A stretch of 64,000 nt of DNA from Spirochaetota bacterium (GTDB taxonomy: Bacteria > Spirochaetota > UBA4802 > UBA5550), in assembly GCA_003246895.1 (NCBI GenBank), contig QKCL01000048.1:84927-148926 (forward strand). Direction: 5' to 3'. The translations under genes were made by a program, and so were the position numbers. Positions 1-8,224 of this stretch are shown here, piece after piece. The notes under the pieces are model-generated. The model was not told where the DNA came from, did not search any database, and saw nothing but the letters and a program-made list of their open reading frames with translations. How positions within the stretch are numbered: the stretch's first letter is position 1; each line of letters begins with the position of its first letter.

Positions 1-148
1 GCAGCAGAAAACCTGTAAATGCACATATGCTTGAAATTCTCCAGTCCCTGTGCCCTGGGTCTTCTTTTTTTGTGGTAGCCATAACTGTAAAAACTGCAGT
101 GATCAGAAGAGTGAGATTCAGCATTATTACAATAGTCCGGTTATCCAT
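1..148 (-). CDS. N-terminus of a membrane protein, cut by the window edge
   Basis: An open frame on the minus strand starts at an ATG at 148, preceded by GGAG about eight bases upstream, and runs off the left edge. The 49 visible codons give MDNRTIVIMLNLTLLITAVF as the first residues, one hydrophobic segment, then a charged stretch (TTKKEDPGHRDW) and the start of a second hydrophobic segment. This layout (short polar N-terminus, first helix, basic loop with a PGH/W pattern) is what I know from the membrane sensor part of many GGDEF proteins, but the catalytic part is outside the window, so that assignment is inference. The overlapping plus-strand frame at 27-230 is a shadow. Confidence 0.6.
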   Translation of the reverse strand, partial: MDNRTIVIMLNLTLLITAVFTVMATTKKEDPGHRDWRISSICAFTGFLL

Positions 149-374
149 TAACTTTACTCCTATGCCTTTAAAGTATTACTTATGCATGGTAAAAGCAATA
201 TGGACTCTAAAATGTTATAAAAAAATATAATGCGGGTTTGCCCTTAGCTGTAGAATCCGATGCTGATGTATGGTGTGGTTTCTGCCGTTATTTTTTATAT
301 ATGGTGCTTCTTTAATGGAGTTGACTTTTTGTATATGCTGCTCAAGATTGAAAATAAAAAAATGAAGAGGTTGT

Positions 375-809
375 ATGAAGAAAATAGCTCTGGCATTGGC
401 TGTACTTTTCTGTTCAGTATCATTTTCCTTCGGGAGCGGAAATGTTCCGGCCGATGTAAAAATTGTCACAACAAAACTTAATAAGATTTTTTCAAATTAT
501 TACAATTCAATACTTAAGGCACAGAACGCCAGGCAGTTTGCATCTGCCATGAACAGGTATACCGATGACTTTTCAAAACTGCTGCCTGAACTCAAGGCGA
601 TTGAGAAAAAGTATAAGGGAAAAAATATTCCCGATGTGGAATACAGTTTTGAAGATTTTCAAAAGGAATGCGCGGGTGTAATGTCAGATGAAAAACTTGA
701 ACAGGCCTACAGTAAACATGCGAAGTACTATTCTGATCCGGAAGTACAGAAGGCAATGAACAGGATGATGCAGGTAATGCAGCAGTTCGATACGGAGGAT
801 GAAGAATAA
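375..809 (+). CDS. Small secreted helical protein of unknown function
   Basis: A 144-residue protein with a clear Sec signal peptide: MKK, a hydrophobic core to about residue 20, and a likely cleavage after SFG near residue 21. No lipobox cysteine is present at the cleavage site, so it is probably soluble in the periplasm or secreted. The mature part is rich in Lys, Glu and Met, looks all-helical, and ends in an acidic tail (TEDEE). GAAGAGG lies just upstream of the ATG. It is transcribed convergently with the znu operon. I do not recognise a family; small helical proteins with a signal peptide like this are common in spirochaetes. Confidence 0.7.
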   Translation: MKKIALALAVLFCSVSFSFGSGNVPADVKIVTTKLNKIFSNYYNSILKAQNARQFASAMNRYTDDFSKLLPELKAIEKKYKGKNIPDVEYSFEDFQKECAGVMSDEKLEQAYSKHAKYYSDPEVQKAMNRMMQVMQQFDTEDEE

Positions 810-853
810 TTTTTTCCATGCATGGAGAGGGGGCTCTTTGTAATAGTGTCCCC

Positions 854-1723
854 TCACTTTATCTCCAGCCGTGCCCTGATCATTCCGTTTCTCACCCTGT
901 AAAAAATAATGCTTAAAATATATGCCACGCCTGCAATAACGACTGTAAGTGAACCGGTAGGCAGGCTGAGTAGAAAACTGAGAACAAGCCCTGCGGTCAT
1001 AAAGACTGCGCAGAGGCCTGCTGAAATCGCCATCATACCACGCAGTTTTTTTGTAAAGAGACCGCCGATTGCAGGAGGAATCGTAAGCATGGCTATTACC
1101 ATAACTATCCCAACAATTGTAATAAGGAGCAGTATTGTAACTGAAATCAGAACTATAAGCATTATCATGAATATATTAACGTTGAGTCCCCGTATTCTTG
1201 CGAAGTCCTCGTCAAAAATGGTGGCCACTATCTGGTTATAGAATATTCCGGAGATCACTGTAATGATGGCGGCAAGCACTGTAATCAGCAGAATATCTCT
1301 GAAAGTCAAAAGAAGTATGTTGCCGAAAAGGTAACTCATTGGGTCTGTATATCCCGGTGTAACAGACATGAATAGGAGTCCAATGGACATTCCCACTGCC
1401 CATATAGCTCCGATCACGGTATCAATTCTCTCCTTTCCCCTGATGATGGCATAGCTCAGAATTACTGACATGAGAATTGCAAATGTGAAAGCCCCTGTCA
1501 TGGGGGAGATCTGTTTCAGGCCAAGAACATTATTGCAGAACAGTGCAAGTCCTATCCCTCCAAGAACTGAATGGCTAACAGCTCCCGCAACGTAACTCAT
1601 TCTTTTTACAACAACGAATGATCCAATTATGCCGAAGGGAACACTGGATACAAGACCGGTGATGAGAGCATAACGTATAAATGGAACATCACTGCTCAGG
1701 AGAGCATGAAGAAAATCTGTCAT
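854..1723 (-). CDS. znuB: Zinc/manganese ABC transporter permease
   Basis: This 289-residue protein is an integral membrane permease of the ABC-3 family (ZnuB/TroC type). About eight hydrophobic helices are visible, starting with the typical PFIRYALITGLVSSVPFGII and including the conserved VAGAVSHSVLGGIGLA stretch near residues 46-61. Its ATG overlaps the stop codon of the ATPase gene by one base (TGATG), so the two are translationally coupled. With the binding protein and ATPase upstream it forms a three-gene uptake operon for Zn(II), possibly Mn(II). Length is normal for the family. The gene symbol reflects family and context; the metal cannot be proven from sequence. Confidence 0.92.
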   Translation of the reverse strand: MTDFLHALLSSDVPFIRYALITGLVSSVPFGIIGSFVVVKRMSYVAGAVSHSVLGGIGLALFCNNVLGLKQISPMTGAFTFAILMSVILSYAIIRGKERIDTVIGAIWAVGMSIGLLFMSVTPGYTDPMSYLFGNILLLTFRDILLITVLAAIITVISGIFYNQIVATIFDEDFARIRGLNVNIFMIMLIVLISVTILLLITIVGIVMVIAMLTIPPAIGGLFTKKLRGMMAISAGLCAVFMTAGLVLSFLLSLPTGSLTVVIAGVAYILSIIFYRVRNGMIRARLEIK

Positions 1724-2484
1724 CAGCTGTTTCCCCTGCCTGTGCTGTTTAGTTTTGTATCATGTCTTACTATGAAAGACTGGTTTCCATATGAGGATGA
1801 TACAATTTTGCTGAACCTGTCGTCAATTGGGTGTTCGGCGAGTGTCTTGTTTATGCAGAAAACCCTGTCAGTAATATTGGAAACAAAACCTGTGTCGTGC
1901 GTCACTATGAGTATTGTCATTTTTTTGCTCAGTTCCTTGAGAATCAGGTTCAGCCTGTTCTGTGAAGGAGAGTCAATGTTGGAAGTGGGTTCGTCAAGTA
2001 GAAGAATTTCCGCATCTGACAGTATGGATCTTGCAATGAGCATTCTCTGTATCTGCCCCCCCGAGATTTCACTGAACCTTTCATTCTTCAGTTCGCACAA
2101 CTCAAGCGCTTCCATTGCTTCACTAACCCTGAGCCTGTCTTTTTTTGTATAGAAACCGAAGGGCCGCACCCGTCCTGAAAGTATAACTTCTCCCACTGTG
2201 ATGGGAAATTTCCTGTCCAGAGTCATATATTGCGGAACATATCCCATGTACTTCCTTGCAGATTCGGGAGACTTTCCCTTTATGAGAACAGTCCCCGACT
2301 GAGGTTTCAGAAATCCAAGCAGGAGTTTTAAGAGAGTGGTTTTTCCTCCGCCGTTTGGCCCCACTATGGATATGATCTCTCCATGACCTACAGAGAAGGA
2401 TACATCTCTGAGAATTATATTAGAGCTGTATCCGAAAGAGAGATTTTCGACCTTTATGATATGGTCACTGCTTTTTTTTACCAT
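1723..2484 (-). CDS. znuC: Zinc/manganese ABC transporter ATP-binding protein
   Basis: A 253-residue ABC ATPase with all expected motifs: Walker A GPNGGGKTT (near residue 42), Q-loop (YVPQY), signature SGGQIQRM and Walker B LLLDEPTSNID. It energises metal import through the adjacent permease. The start codon lies inside the 3' end of the binding-protein gene (about 20 bases overlap) and the stop overlaps the permease start, so the operon order is binding protein, ATPase, permease. Length and motif spacing are those of ZnuC/MntB-type ATPases. Confidence 0.93.
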   Translation of the reverse strand: MVKKSSDHIIKVENLSFGYSSNIILRDVSFSVGHGEIISIVGPNGGGKTTLLKLLLGFLKPQSGTVLIKGKSPESARKYMGYVPQYMTLDRKFPITVGEVILSGRVRPFGFYTKKDRLRVSEAMEALELCELKNERFSEISGGQIQRMLIARSILSDAEILLLDEPTSNIDSPSQNRLNLILKELSKKMTILIVTHDTGFVSNITDRVFCINKTLAEHPIDDRFSKIVSSSYGNQSFIVRHDTKLNSTGRGNS

Positions 2485-3376
2485 CTGTAAATGATTCCCT
2501 TATCCTTTCACCTGTCATTTTCAGGTTATTGATATAGTCCGGATTGAGGGGGTTAAGTTTTATCACCGCTCCGCCTATTGCCTTTGCAACTGCTCCGGCG
2601 CTTTTTTCTGAAAATTCAGGCTGTACAAAAATAACTTTGACCTTTTCGGTCTTTGCACTTCCTATAATCTTTGCCAGCTGCGACGGCAAAGGAGATTTTC
2701 CTCCGGTTTCAATGGCTTCCTGCTTCATGCCGTACTCATCTGAAAAATAGCCGAATGCCGGGTGAAATACAAAGATAGTTTTTCCTTTCAGGGGTGTCAT
2801 GTTTTTTTTGAGCATTTCATGGAGTTTTTCAAGATCGGAAATGAGGGTGTCATAGTTTTTTTTCAGCTGCTCTTTCCTGTCCGGGATCAGTTCAGAAAGT
2901 GCTTCATAGATATTCTTCGCATGAATTTCCGCCAGTTTCGGAGACATCCATGTGTGAGGGTCTTCTGTTGTCCCGTGGTCATCATGCTCTTCATTTTTGT
3001 TATGGCCTTGATTATCGTGATGCTCATGGTGTTCCAGAAATCTTTTTTTAATGCCTGAAGAGGTGTCGACAATTTTCAGGCCTTTGATATCCTTAATTCT
3101 GCCCAGAAATGCCTTTTCAAATGGGACACCAACGGCGAAGAAAATTTTTGATTTTGAAAGCGTCAGTACCTGATCGGGGGTAGGTTCGTATGTTGCCGGG
3201 CTTTTCCCGGGGCCCACCAGTACATTTATCTGAACTGTGTCTCCTGCAATTTTTTCAACGAAGAATTTCTGGGGCAGAATGCTTGTGAAAACCTGAATTC
3301 TGTTGTTTCCGGGAGCTTTTCCCCCGCAGGAAATAATGGAAAGTGTAAAAAGAAAGAGTAAGAGTTTGGATTTCAT
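2465..3376 (-). CDS. znuA: Zinc-binding lipoprotein of a metal ABC transporter
   Basis: A 303-residue solute-binding protein of the cluster A-I (ZnuA/TroA) family. The N-terminus is a lipoprotein signal ending IISC (Cys17), so it should be membrane-anchored. A His/Asp/Glu-rich loop at about residues 115-135 (HHEHHDNQGH and HDDH) is the typical zinc-acquisition loop of ZnuA. Expected ligand regions DPHTWMSP and FHPAFGYF are present. The first ligand region, normally PH(T/S)YEPTP, reads SPATYEPTP here, so the usual first His is Ala. GGAGGG precedes the ATG. First gene of the znuACB operon, downstream of a Fur-family regulator and a palindrome that could be its operator. Confidence 0.93.
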   Translation of the reverse strand: MKSKLLLFLFTLSIISCGGKAPGNNRIQVFTSILPQKFFVEKIAGDTVQINVLVGPGKSPATYEPTPDQVLTLSKSKIFFAVGVPFEKAFLGRIKDIKGLKIVDTSSGIKKRFLEHHEHHDNQGHNKNEEHDDHGTTEDPHTWMSPKLAEIHAKNIYEALSELIPDRKEQLKKNYDTLISDLEKLHEMLKKNMTPLKGKTIFVFHPAFGYFSDEYGMKQEAIETGGKSPLPSQLAKIIGSAKTEKVKVIFVQPEFSEKSAGAVAKAIGGAVIKLNPLNPDYINNLKMTGERIRESFTDGKKKQ

Positions 3377-3397
3377 TTTTCCCTCCTGTTTTTAGTT

Positions 3398-3425
3398 ATG
3401 ATATATCAGGAGGCTGTTGAGTCAA
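3398..3425 (-). promoter_or_regulatory. Candidate sigma-70 type promoter of the znu operon
   Basis: Read on the minus strand, TTGACT (3425-3420) is followed after 16 bases by TATCAT (3403-3398), about 20 bases before the znuA ATG. It lies between the fur and znuA genes, so znuACB may have its own start in addition to read-through from the regulator. Confidence 0.45.
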
Positions 3426-3430
3426 TCACT

Positions 3431-3451
3431 AAATGCAAGTTATTTGCATTT
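3431..3451. promoter_or_regulatory. Palindrome, candidate Zur/Fur operator
   Basis: A perfect inverted repeat of eight-base arms, AAATGCAA and TTGCATTT, separated by GTTAT. It sits just upstream of the candidate znuA promoter and overlaps the last codons of the regulator gene. Size and symmetry fit a Fur-family binding site, and the neighbouring genes are a Fur-family regulator and its likely target. Part of the symmetry comes from the Cys-Lys-stop codons, so coincidence is possible. Confidence 0.4.
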
Positions 3452-3853
3452 GTCGCAAATTCCGGATATGTTCAGTGATATTTCATCTATCTGGTACTCA
3501 CTGTATTTACGGGAAAGTGATTTTGTTATCTGGTCTTCGATCCTGTCCAGGCAGATTATCCTTTTGCACTTTACACATTGAAAGTGCGCATGAACCGGAT
3601 TGTGTATGCATGAAATTTCGAATCGGCGTATTTCTCCTTCAGAGAGAACTTCCCGGACGATCCCTTTTTTCTTAAGCTGTGTCATTATTCTGTAGATTGT
3701 GGCCTGATCCATATGTGCATCAAGATCATGTTCAATATCCTGAATGGTAAAGACCCGGCCTGTATTAATTATCTTATCAAGGACAAGGATGCGCTGTCTG
3801 GTGGCCTTTAGTTTATGCTCTTTTAAAAGAGTTTCCGCGTTGCATTTGCTCAT
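3440..3853 (-). CDS. Fur-family metalloregulator, probably Zur
   Basis: A 137-residue transcription regulator of the Fur family. The N-terminal winged helix (KATRQRILVLDKI, then a recognition helix around DQATIYRIMTQLKKKG) is followed by a dimerisation domain with HAHFQCVKCKRIICLD and a C-terminal CDKCK, which together supply the two CxxC pairs of the structural zinc site. Its position directly upstream of znuACB on the same strand argues for a zinc-responsive repressor (Zur), but Fur, PerR and Zur are not separable by eye. The gene overlaps nothing at its 5' end; a 124-base gap separates it from the divergent oxidoreductase gene. Confidence 0.88.
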   Translation of the reverse strand: MSKCNAETLLKEHKLKATRQRILVLDKIINTGRVFTIQDIEHDLDAHMDQATIYRIMTQLKKKGIVREVLSEGEIRRFEISCIHNPVHAHFQCVKCKRIICLDRIEDQITKSLSRKYSEYQIDEISLNISGICDKCK

Positions 3854-3977
3854 AATTTAGCTTGTAATTTTTTTTGTATATGTTATGGTTTCCTGAATTA
3901 TCCGCAATGATAAAAAATTGGCAATGTTTTTTTATTCACAGCGGCAATGGAAGTTAAAAAAAGGATGGAGGTTTTGA

Positions 3978-5357
3978 GTGACCAGAAAAGAAACAGATGT
4001 TGTGGTAATTGGTGCAGGCAGTGCAGGATCTCTGGCTGCGAGAGACGCTGCAAGGGCGGGCCTGAGAGTGCTTCTCGTGGATAAAAGGAACCGTTATGAA
4101 ATAGGTAAGAAACTTACCTATGATACTCTTCCTGCCTATATATGTGATGTCGTTGATATAGAAGTGCCAAAGGGTGATGAAGTGGATATGCACATGGAGA
4201 AACTTAAAGTTTTTGCCCCGGGCAAAAAGTACAGTTTTGAAGCTCCCCTTGAAGCATATCTTGTTGACCGGCTGAAATTCGGCCAGAGGCTCCTTGGTTA
4301 TGCACTTGAGGCCGGTGCTGAACTCTTTGATGAAACAGAATTCTATGAGCCCATTGTGGACGGTGATTTTGTACAGGGAGTAAGATGCAGAAACAGTAAT
4401 ACTGAACATTTTGAAGTTTATGCAAAGGTAGTAATAGACGCCAGCGGTTTTGAGCGGGCAGTATCAATATCCCTGCCGGACAGCGTTTTCGGGAGTGAGC
4501 CCCTTGATCATGAGGATATTATCTGGGGCTACAGGGAAATCCGTGATATAATCGGGAAGGATGATACTGTTCCTCCCCATGATTATCCTGGGTGGTACTG
4601 CTATATTGAAAATGACGGGTACGCCTGGGTTGTGCCTGAAAGTTCAGGACGTGGAAATATCGGCTGCGGTCTGCCTCTTTCATCGGCAAAGGAATCTCCT
4701 GAAAATATTACCAAAAGGTACTGTGAGGGTAACAGGGAAATCTTCGGTGAAAAGATCTATGAGTACGGCACAGGGCCTACTCCTTATCTGCCCATAAGAA
4801 CATGCCAGCCGGAACTTGCGGGCAATGGTTTCATGGTTGTAGGAGACGCGGCATATCAGGCTTCCCCTGTATCTGCATTCGGCATGGCAGCATCAATGGT
4901 TGCCGGAAGGGAAGCTGCATCTGCTGCCGTATCTGCCATAAAAAATGGAGACTGTACACGTGATTCCCTCTGGAAATACAATGTAGAGTACAAGAGAAAC
5001 ATGGGGGCAAATCAGGCGTTCATTGACCCGATGTGTATTTTTATCCAGAATGCTTCTGACAGTGAGATAGAGACTCTCATACGTAAAAAACTTATAGGCC
5101 CCTATGAGTTCAGCCTTGTATGGACAGACCAGGTCTTCACATATTCCCTCATGGATCTTGTTAAAAAGTTTTTTCTGGGATTTCCACATATTTTTCTGCT
5201 GCTGAAACTGAATTCAGTATACGGCATATGCAAAAAGATGGAGAAGCTTTACAGGAAATTTCCTGAAAGGTATAACGATTTTGAAGAATGGAACAGAAAC
5301 AGACGGGCCCTGTACTTCAGGCTTTTCAGAAGGCTGGGTCTGGACAGAAAAATCTAG
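3978..5357 (+). CDS. FAD-dependent oxidoreductase, geranylgeranyl reductase family
   Basis: A 459-residue flavoprotein. The N-terminal dinucleotide fold reads VVVIGAGSAGSLAARDAARA with the acidic end of the second strand at VDK. The middle contains GYAWVVP, the hallmark of the geranylgeranyl reductase/GGR family, and near residue 290 GDAAYQASPVSAFGMAAS closes over FAD. The C-terminal 100 residues are helical and partly hydrophobic, suggesting contact with the membrane. Family members reduce double bonds of prenyl chains in lipids or quinones; the substrate here is unknown. GTG is chosen as start because GGAGG lies seven bases upstream and no in-frame ATG precedes the Rossmann fold. The stop overlaps the end of the convergent small gene by three bases. 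Confidence 0.85.
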   Translation: MTRKETDVVVIGAGSAGSLAARDAARAGLRVLLVDKRNRYEIGKKLTYDTLPAYICDVVDIEVPKGDEVDMHMEKLKVFAPGKKYSFEAPLEAYLVDRLKFGQRLLGYALEAGAELFDETEFYEPIVDGDFVQGVRCRNSNTEHFEVYAKVVIDASGFERAVSISLPDSVFGSEPLDHEDIIWGYREIRDIIGKDDTVPPHDYPGWYCYIENDGYAWVVPESSGRGNIGCGLPLSSAKESPENITKRYCEGNREIFGEKIYEYGTGPTPYLPIRTCQPELAGNGFMVVGDAAYQASPVSAFGMAASMVAGREAASAAVSAIKNGDCTRDSLWKYNVEYKRNMGANQAFIDPMCIFIQNASDSEIETLIRKKLIGPYEFSLVWTDQVFTYSLMDLVKKFFLGFPHIFLLLKLNSVYGICKKMEKLYRKFPERYNDFEEWNRNRRALYFRLFRRLGLDRKI

Positions 5358-5500
5358 TTATCCGTTTTTTTCTTTTTCTTTTTTTTCTTCTTTTTGATCT
5401 TCAGCTCCAGCGGGCTGGAGAGTCCTGTTTTTCTGAGGGGGCAGTCCTTGCAGAATTTGCCCTCTTTTTTCCATTTCTGGCAGCATTTGCTTTTACTCAT
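5354..5500 (-). CDS. 48-residue Cys-rich, Lys-tailed small protein
   Basis: A small minus-strand gene. The N-terminal half carries four cysteines in the pattern CC-x8-C-x2-C (KCCQKWKKEGKFCKDCP), followed by a Ser/Pro/Leu linker and a run of about ten lysines before a TDN end. Four Cys in 15 residues suggests a zinc or iron-sulfur knuckle; the polylysine tail would bind nucleic acid or acidic partners. I have a recollection of short proteobacterial and spirochaetal proteins with a similar CC..C..CP core, but no assigned function. The ATG has a G-rich stretch about eleven bases upstream. It ends convergently inside the stop region of the oxidoreductase gene. Confidence 0.6.
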   Translation of the reverse strand: MSKSKCCQKWKKEGKFCKDCPLRKTGLSSPLELKIKKKKKKKKKKTDN

Positions 5501-5648
5501 CCGAGTAGTGCCCCCTTGAATATGTGCGTTTTATATTATTCTATATTAAAGCAATGTAAAAGAATCAACATTTTAAATAATTTTTATTTTCAATGATTTC
5601 CATGATTATTATCTTCGCTAAACAGGACTAAAGTGACTTTTTTAGAAA

Positions 5649-6755
5649 ATGATGATTACAGATAAAATAAGAAAATATGCTGAGTCGCATCTCAGAAACA
5701 GACAGCATACCGATGAGGTACATAACAGAAGAATTTTACCGGCAAAACTTGCCGTTATCTCAACATTTCTGATACTGACGATTTTTCCCCTTTATGGATA
5801 CTTCACAGGGAATACGCGTGCGGTGGAGGTTGAAGTTTCTCTTCTGGCTATATACACTGCCGTTTTTTTTGCACTCAGGAGAAAATATGGCACTGTTCTG
5901 ATCTGCCAGGTTGTGCTTTTTATTGTATATATTGGTCTCTTTGTGATAATCTTCATGCTGAGAGGTGAGCACTATCTTCCAATCTGGGTATTTGGTTTTC
6001 ATTTGTACTCACTGGTTCTATACGGACACAGGGCCGGGATTGTGCTCTCGACTCTCCTTTTTACCTATACTGCTGCTGTAATGACATACTGGATAGGGGA
6101 GACCACAACTTTTGAGGAGGTTGTTCGTTTTTCCGGTGTGTCACTGGTCCTGCTTACCATAGGTTATTACTATGAGTATTCAGTATACAGAACTCTGACA
6201 AGGCTTAATGAACTGAATATTTCTCTCGGCACTCTCAGTAAAACCGATGACCTTACGGGGCTGTACAACAGAAGATATTTCAATGAAGTTTTCAGCAGCC
6301 AGATACGGATACACCGCCGCCACAGAGGATTTCTGGTGTTCATGATGCTTGATGTGGATTTTTTTAAGAAATACAACGATATATACGGGCATCAGGCGGG
6401 GGACAACACACTCCGAAGAGTGGCGCTTTCTATGAAGAGTTCCATGAGAAGACCCGATGATTATATTTTCAGGCTTGGAGGAGAGGAGTTTGGTATACTT
6501 TTTTCTGTTGAAGACCGCGATAAAATTGCCCCGTTAGCCAGAAGGATTGTGCGTGCTGTTGAGGAACTGGAAATAGAGCATGCCGGCAGCACTGTTTCAG
6601 ATTATGTTACAATATCTGCAGGAGTATTTATAATAGATGTGGATAATAATATGACACAGCACCAGATATACAGGAAATGTGACGGCGCACTCTATATGGC
6701 TAAAAGTCAGGGACGGAACAGGTGCGTGCTTCTATTTGAGCCATGCAATGTTTAA
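5649..6755 (+). CDS. Membrane diguanylate cyclase (GGDEF)
   Basis: A 368-residue protein that should make cyclic di-GMP from two GTP. Residues about 30-185 form six hydrophobic helices with short loops, a membrane sensor region. The GGDEF domain begins at KTDDLTGLYNRRYF (about residue 200), with DVDFFKKYND and the active-site motif GGEEF near residue 280. RPDD sits exactly five residues before the GGEEF, as expected of an RxxD inhibitory site, so product feedback is likely. No EAL or HD-GYP part is present. It stands alone between a convergent DMT transporter gene and an upstream convergent small gene. Confidence 0.93.
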   Translation: MMITDKIRKYAESHLRNRQHTDEVHNRRILPAKLAVISTFLILTIFPLYGYFTGNTRAVEVEVSLLAIYTAVFFALRRKYGTVLICQVVLFIVYIGLFVIIFMLRGEHYLPIWVFGFHLYSLVLYGHRAGIVLSTLLFTYTAAVMTYWIGETTTFEEVVRFSGVSLVLLTIGYYYEYSVYRTLTRLNELNISLGTLSKTDDLTGLYNRRYFNEVFSSQIRIHRRHRGFLVFMMLDVDFFKKYNDIYGHQAGDNTLRRVALSMKSSMRRPDDYIFRLGGEEFGILFSVEDRDKIAPLARRIVRAVEELEIEHAGSTVSDYVTISAGVFIIDVDNNMTQHQIYRKCDGALYMAKSQGRNRCVLLFEPCNV

Positions 6756-6786
6756 TGGGCCGAATACAATGACCAGTTAATAACCC

Positions 6787-7701
6787 TCAGGCAGTACTGG
6801 ACTGTGTCTTAAAGAGGCCTCCTGAAACCAGGACAAGTCCCAGGAGAGAAAGAACGGATATCTCTGTTCCGGCTATTGTAAGATATTCCATTACCAGTGG
6901 AACGGCAATGATGAGGCTGTTGTGAACCGGCATGAGAACTGTAATCCTTGCTCCTCCGGCAAATGCAATCTGTGTAATAAGAAAAGACAGGAAGCCCGAT
7001 ATGAAGCTTACGGCCAGAATCGCCCACCCTGCGGCTGTTGATGGTGAGAGACTGAAATCTCCTGCAATATTCTGGGATAAGGCTTTGAGTACAGGGTCCA
7101 TGGCTGCTGTAAATCCCGTGAGCAGTCCTGCGGAGACGGAAAAAAGTATTACGGACCTGTTCCTTTTCATTGGCTTCAGTATTATAAGTACTGAGGCAAT
7201 GTATCCTGCCGAGAGAAAGAGCAGCATCCTTAAATTCATGTCAATGTATGAAACAGTACTCCGTGTCGCGTTCTCGACTCCAAGAATTACAGATCCTGTT
7301 ATCAGTATGACTGTGCCCGCGTACTGCTCCTTTGTAACTTTCTCCTTCAGAAATTTATGAGAAAATGCCATCAGTACAATGAGCCCCAGGCCGAACATGG
7401 AAGTAAAGTATGACGGCGGGGCAAATCGTCCGGAAAACATTATCAGCAGAGGCAGCATCATGTTTATTATGAGGCCGCCGATGTAGATTGCCCCTGCTTT
7501 CAGGGATTTCTTCTTCACCGGTACTGCCGTGTCATTCCTTGCGGAAACCGCATGCCTGAACAGGGTAATGCCCATCTTCTGAAGGCATTTTGAAAGGTGG
7601 AACAGGGTGGTTCCGGCGATGCCCAGGGCCATGGCTGTGAGATTTAAATATGTCTGATTTTCAGTATATGGCATCATGAAGGAATTATATACTGTACACA
7701 T
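6787..7701 (-). CDS. DMT-superfamily (EamA-like) transporter
   Basis: A roughly 300-residue integral membrane protein with about ten hydrophobic helices arranged as two similar halves, the layout of the drug/metabolite transporter superfamily. The stretch FGLGLIVLMAFSHKFLKEKVTKEQYAGTVIL... (quoted in part) and the second-half SLLGLVLVSGGLF resemble the paired EamA ends, where a Glu-Lys loop follows helix 4 or 9. The substrate is unknown. The start is uncertain: the ATG at 7701 has no clear ribosome-binding site, and the two adjacent ATGs at 7677 and 7674 would give a protein shorter by eight or nine residues. Confidence 0.72.
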   Translation of the reverse strand: MCTVYNSFMMPYTENQTYLNLTAMALGIAGTTLFHLSKCLQKMGITLFRHAVSARNDTAVPVKKKSLKAGAIYIGGLIINMMLPLLIMFSGRFAPPSYFTSMFGLGLIVLMAFSHKFLKEKVTKEQYAGTVILITGSVILGVENATRSTVSYIDMNLRMLLFLSAGYIASVLIILKPMKRNRSVILFSVSAGLLTGFTAAMDPVLKALSQNIAGDFSLSPSTAAGWAILAVSFISGFLSFLITQIAFAGGARITVLMPVHNSLIIAVPLVMEYLTIAGTEISVLSLLGLVLVSGGLFKTQSSTA

Positions 7702-7790
7702 CTGTTTATTTTAAAAAAAATATGAAGAATCGATGTTTAAATTTTAATATCAATATTGTCGGCCGGGCGCTTAAAAATTGCCACAAACCC

Positions 7791-7819
7791 TTGAAAGAAG
7801 TTCACATAGTTGTTATTAT
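7791..7819 (+). promoter_or_regulatory. Candidate promoter of the PilZ-UspA operon
   Basis: TTGAAA (7791-7796) and TATTAT (7814-7819) are separated by 17 bases and lie about 37 bases before the PilZ ATG at 7856, in an otherwise AT-rich intergenic region. Confidence 0.5.
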
Positions 7820-7855
7820 GTAAGTGAAGAATAATAAATTACCCGGGAGGAACAG

Positions 7856-8215
7856 ATGAAACATGCACCGAGAGAACACCAGAGGGTATATCTGACATTT
7901 TATCTGAGGGTATTTGAAGGAGATAACTTCCTCGGATTTCTGATTGATATATCAAAAGAGGGATTTATGGTCATGTCTGAGTTTGTTTTGGAAGAGGGGA
8001 AATGCTATAGTCTTAAAATGAAAATACCTTCATCCATGGAGTGGAAGGGGAAAAATGATACCGACAGATTTATAAAATTCAGGGCAAGATGCAAGTACTC
8101 AGAACATGATGAGGTTGACAAGGAGTTCTATGTCAACGGTTTTGAATTCAGTGAGCTTGGAGAAGAAGAGAATTTCATAATCCGCAAACTCATTGATGAA
8201 TACAGGTTAAGATAG
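7856..8215 (+). CDS. PilZ-domain protein, probable cyclic-di-GMP effector
   Basis: A 119-residue single-domain protein. The N-terminus has the basic cluster PREHQRVYLTFYLR, which contains an RxxxR-like arrangement (R7/R10 region), and DISKEGFMV supplies the (D/N)xSxxG element of PilZ about 25 residues later. The rest alternates strands and ends with a helix, as in PilZ. The G(G/A)xF position reads NGFEF. It is therefore likely to bind cyclic di-GMP and act as a small adaptor. GGGAGG precedes the ATG. The universal stress gene starts within ten bases of the stop, so the two are cotranscribed. Confidence 0.8.
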   Translation: MKHAPREHQRVYLTFYLRVFEGDNFLGFLIDISKEGFMVMSEFVLEEGKCYSLKMKIPSSMEWKGKNDTDRFIKFRARCKYSEHDEVDKEFYVNGFEFSELGEEENFIIRKLIDEYRLR

Positions 8216-8224
8216 GGGGTGGCC

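Noticed and set aside
27..230. 67-codon plus-strand frame at the left edge
   Set aside because: It lies opposite a better minus-strand frame with a start, a ribosome-binding site and membrane helices.
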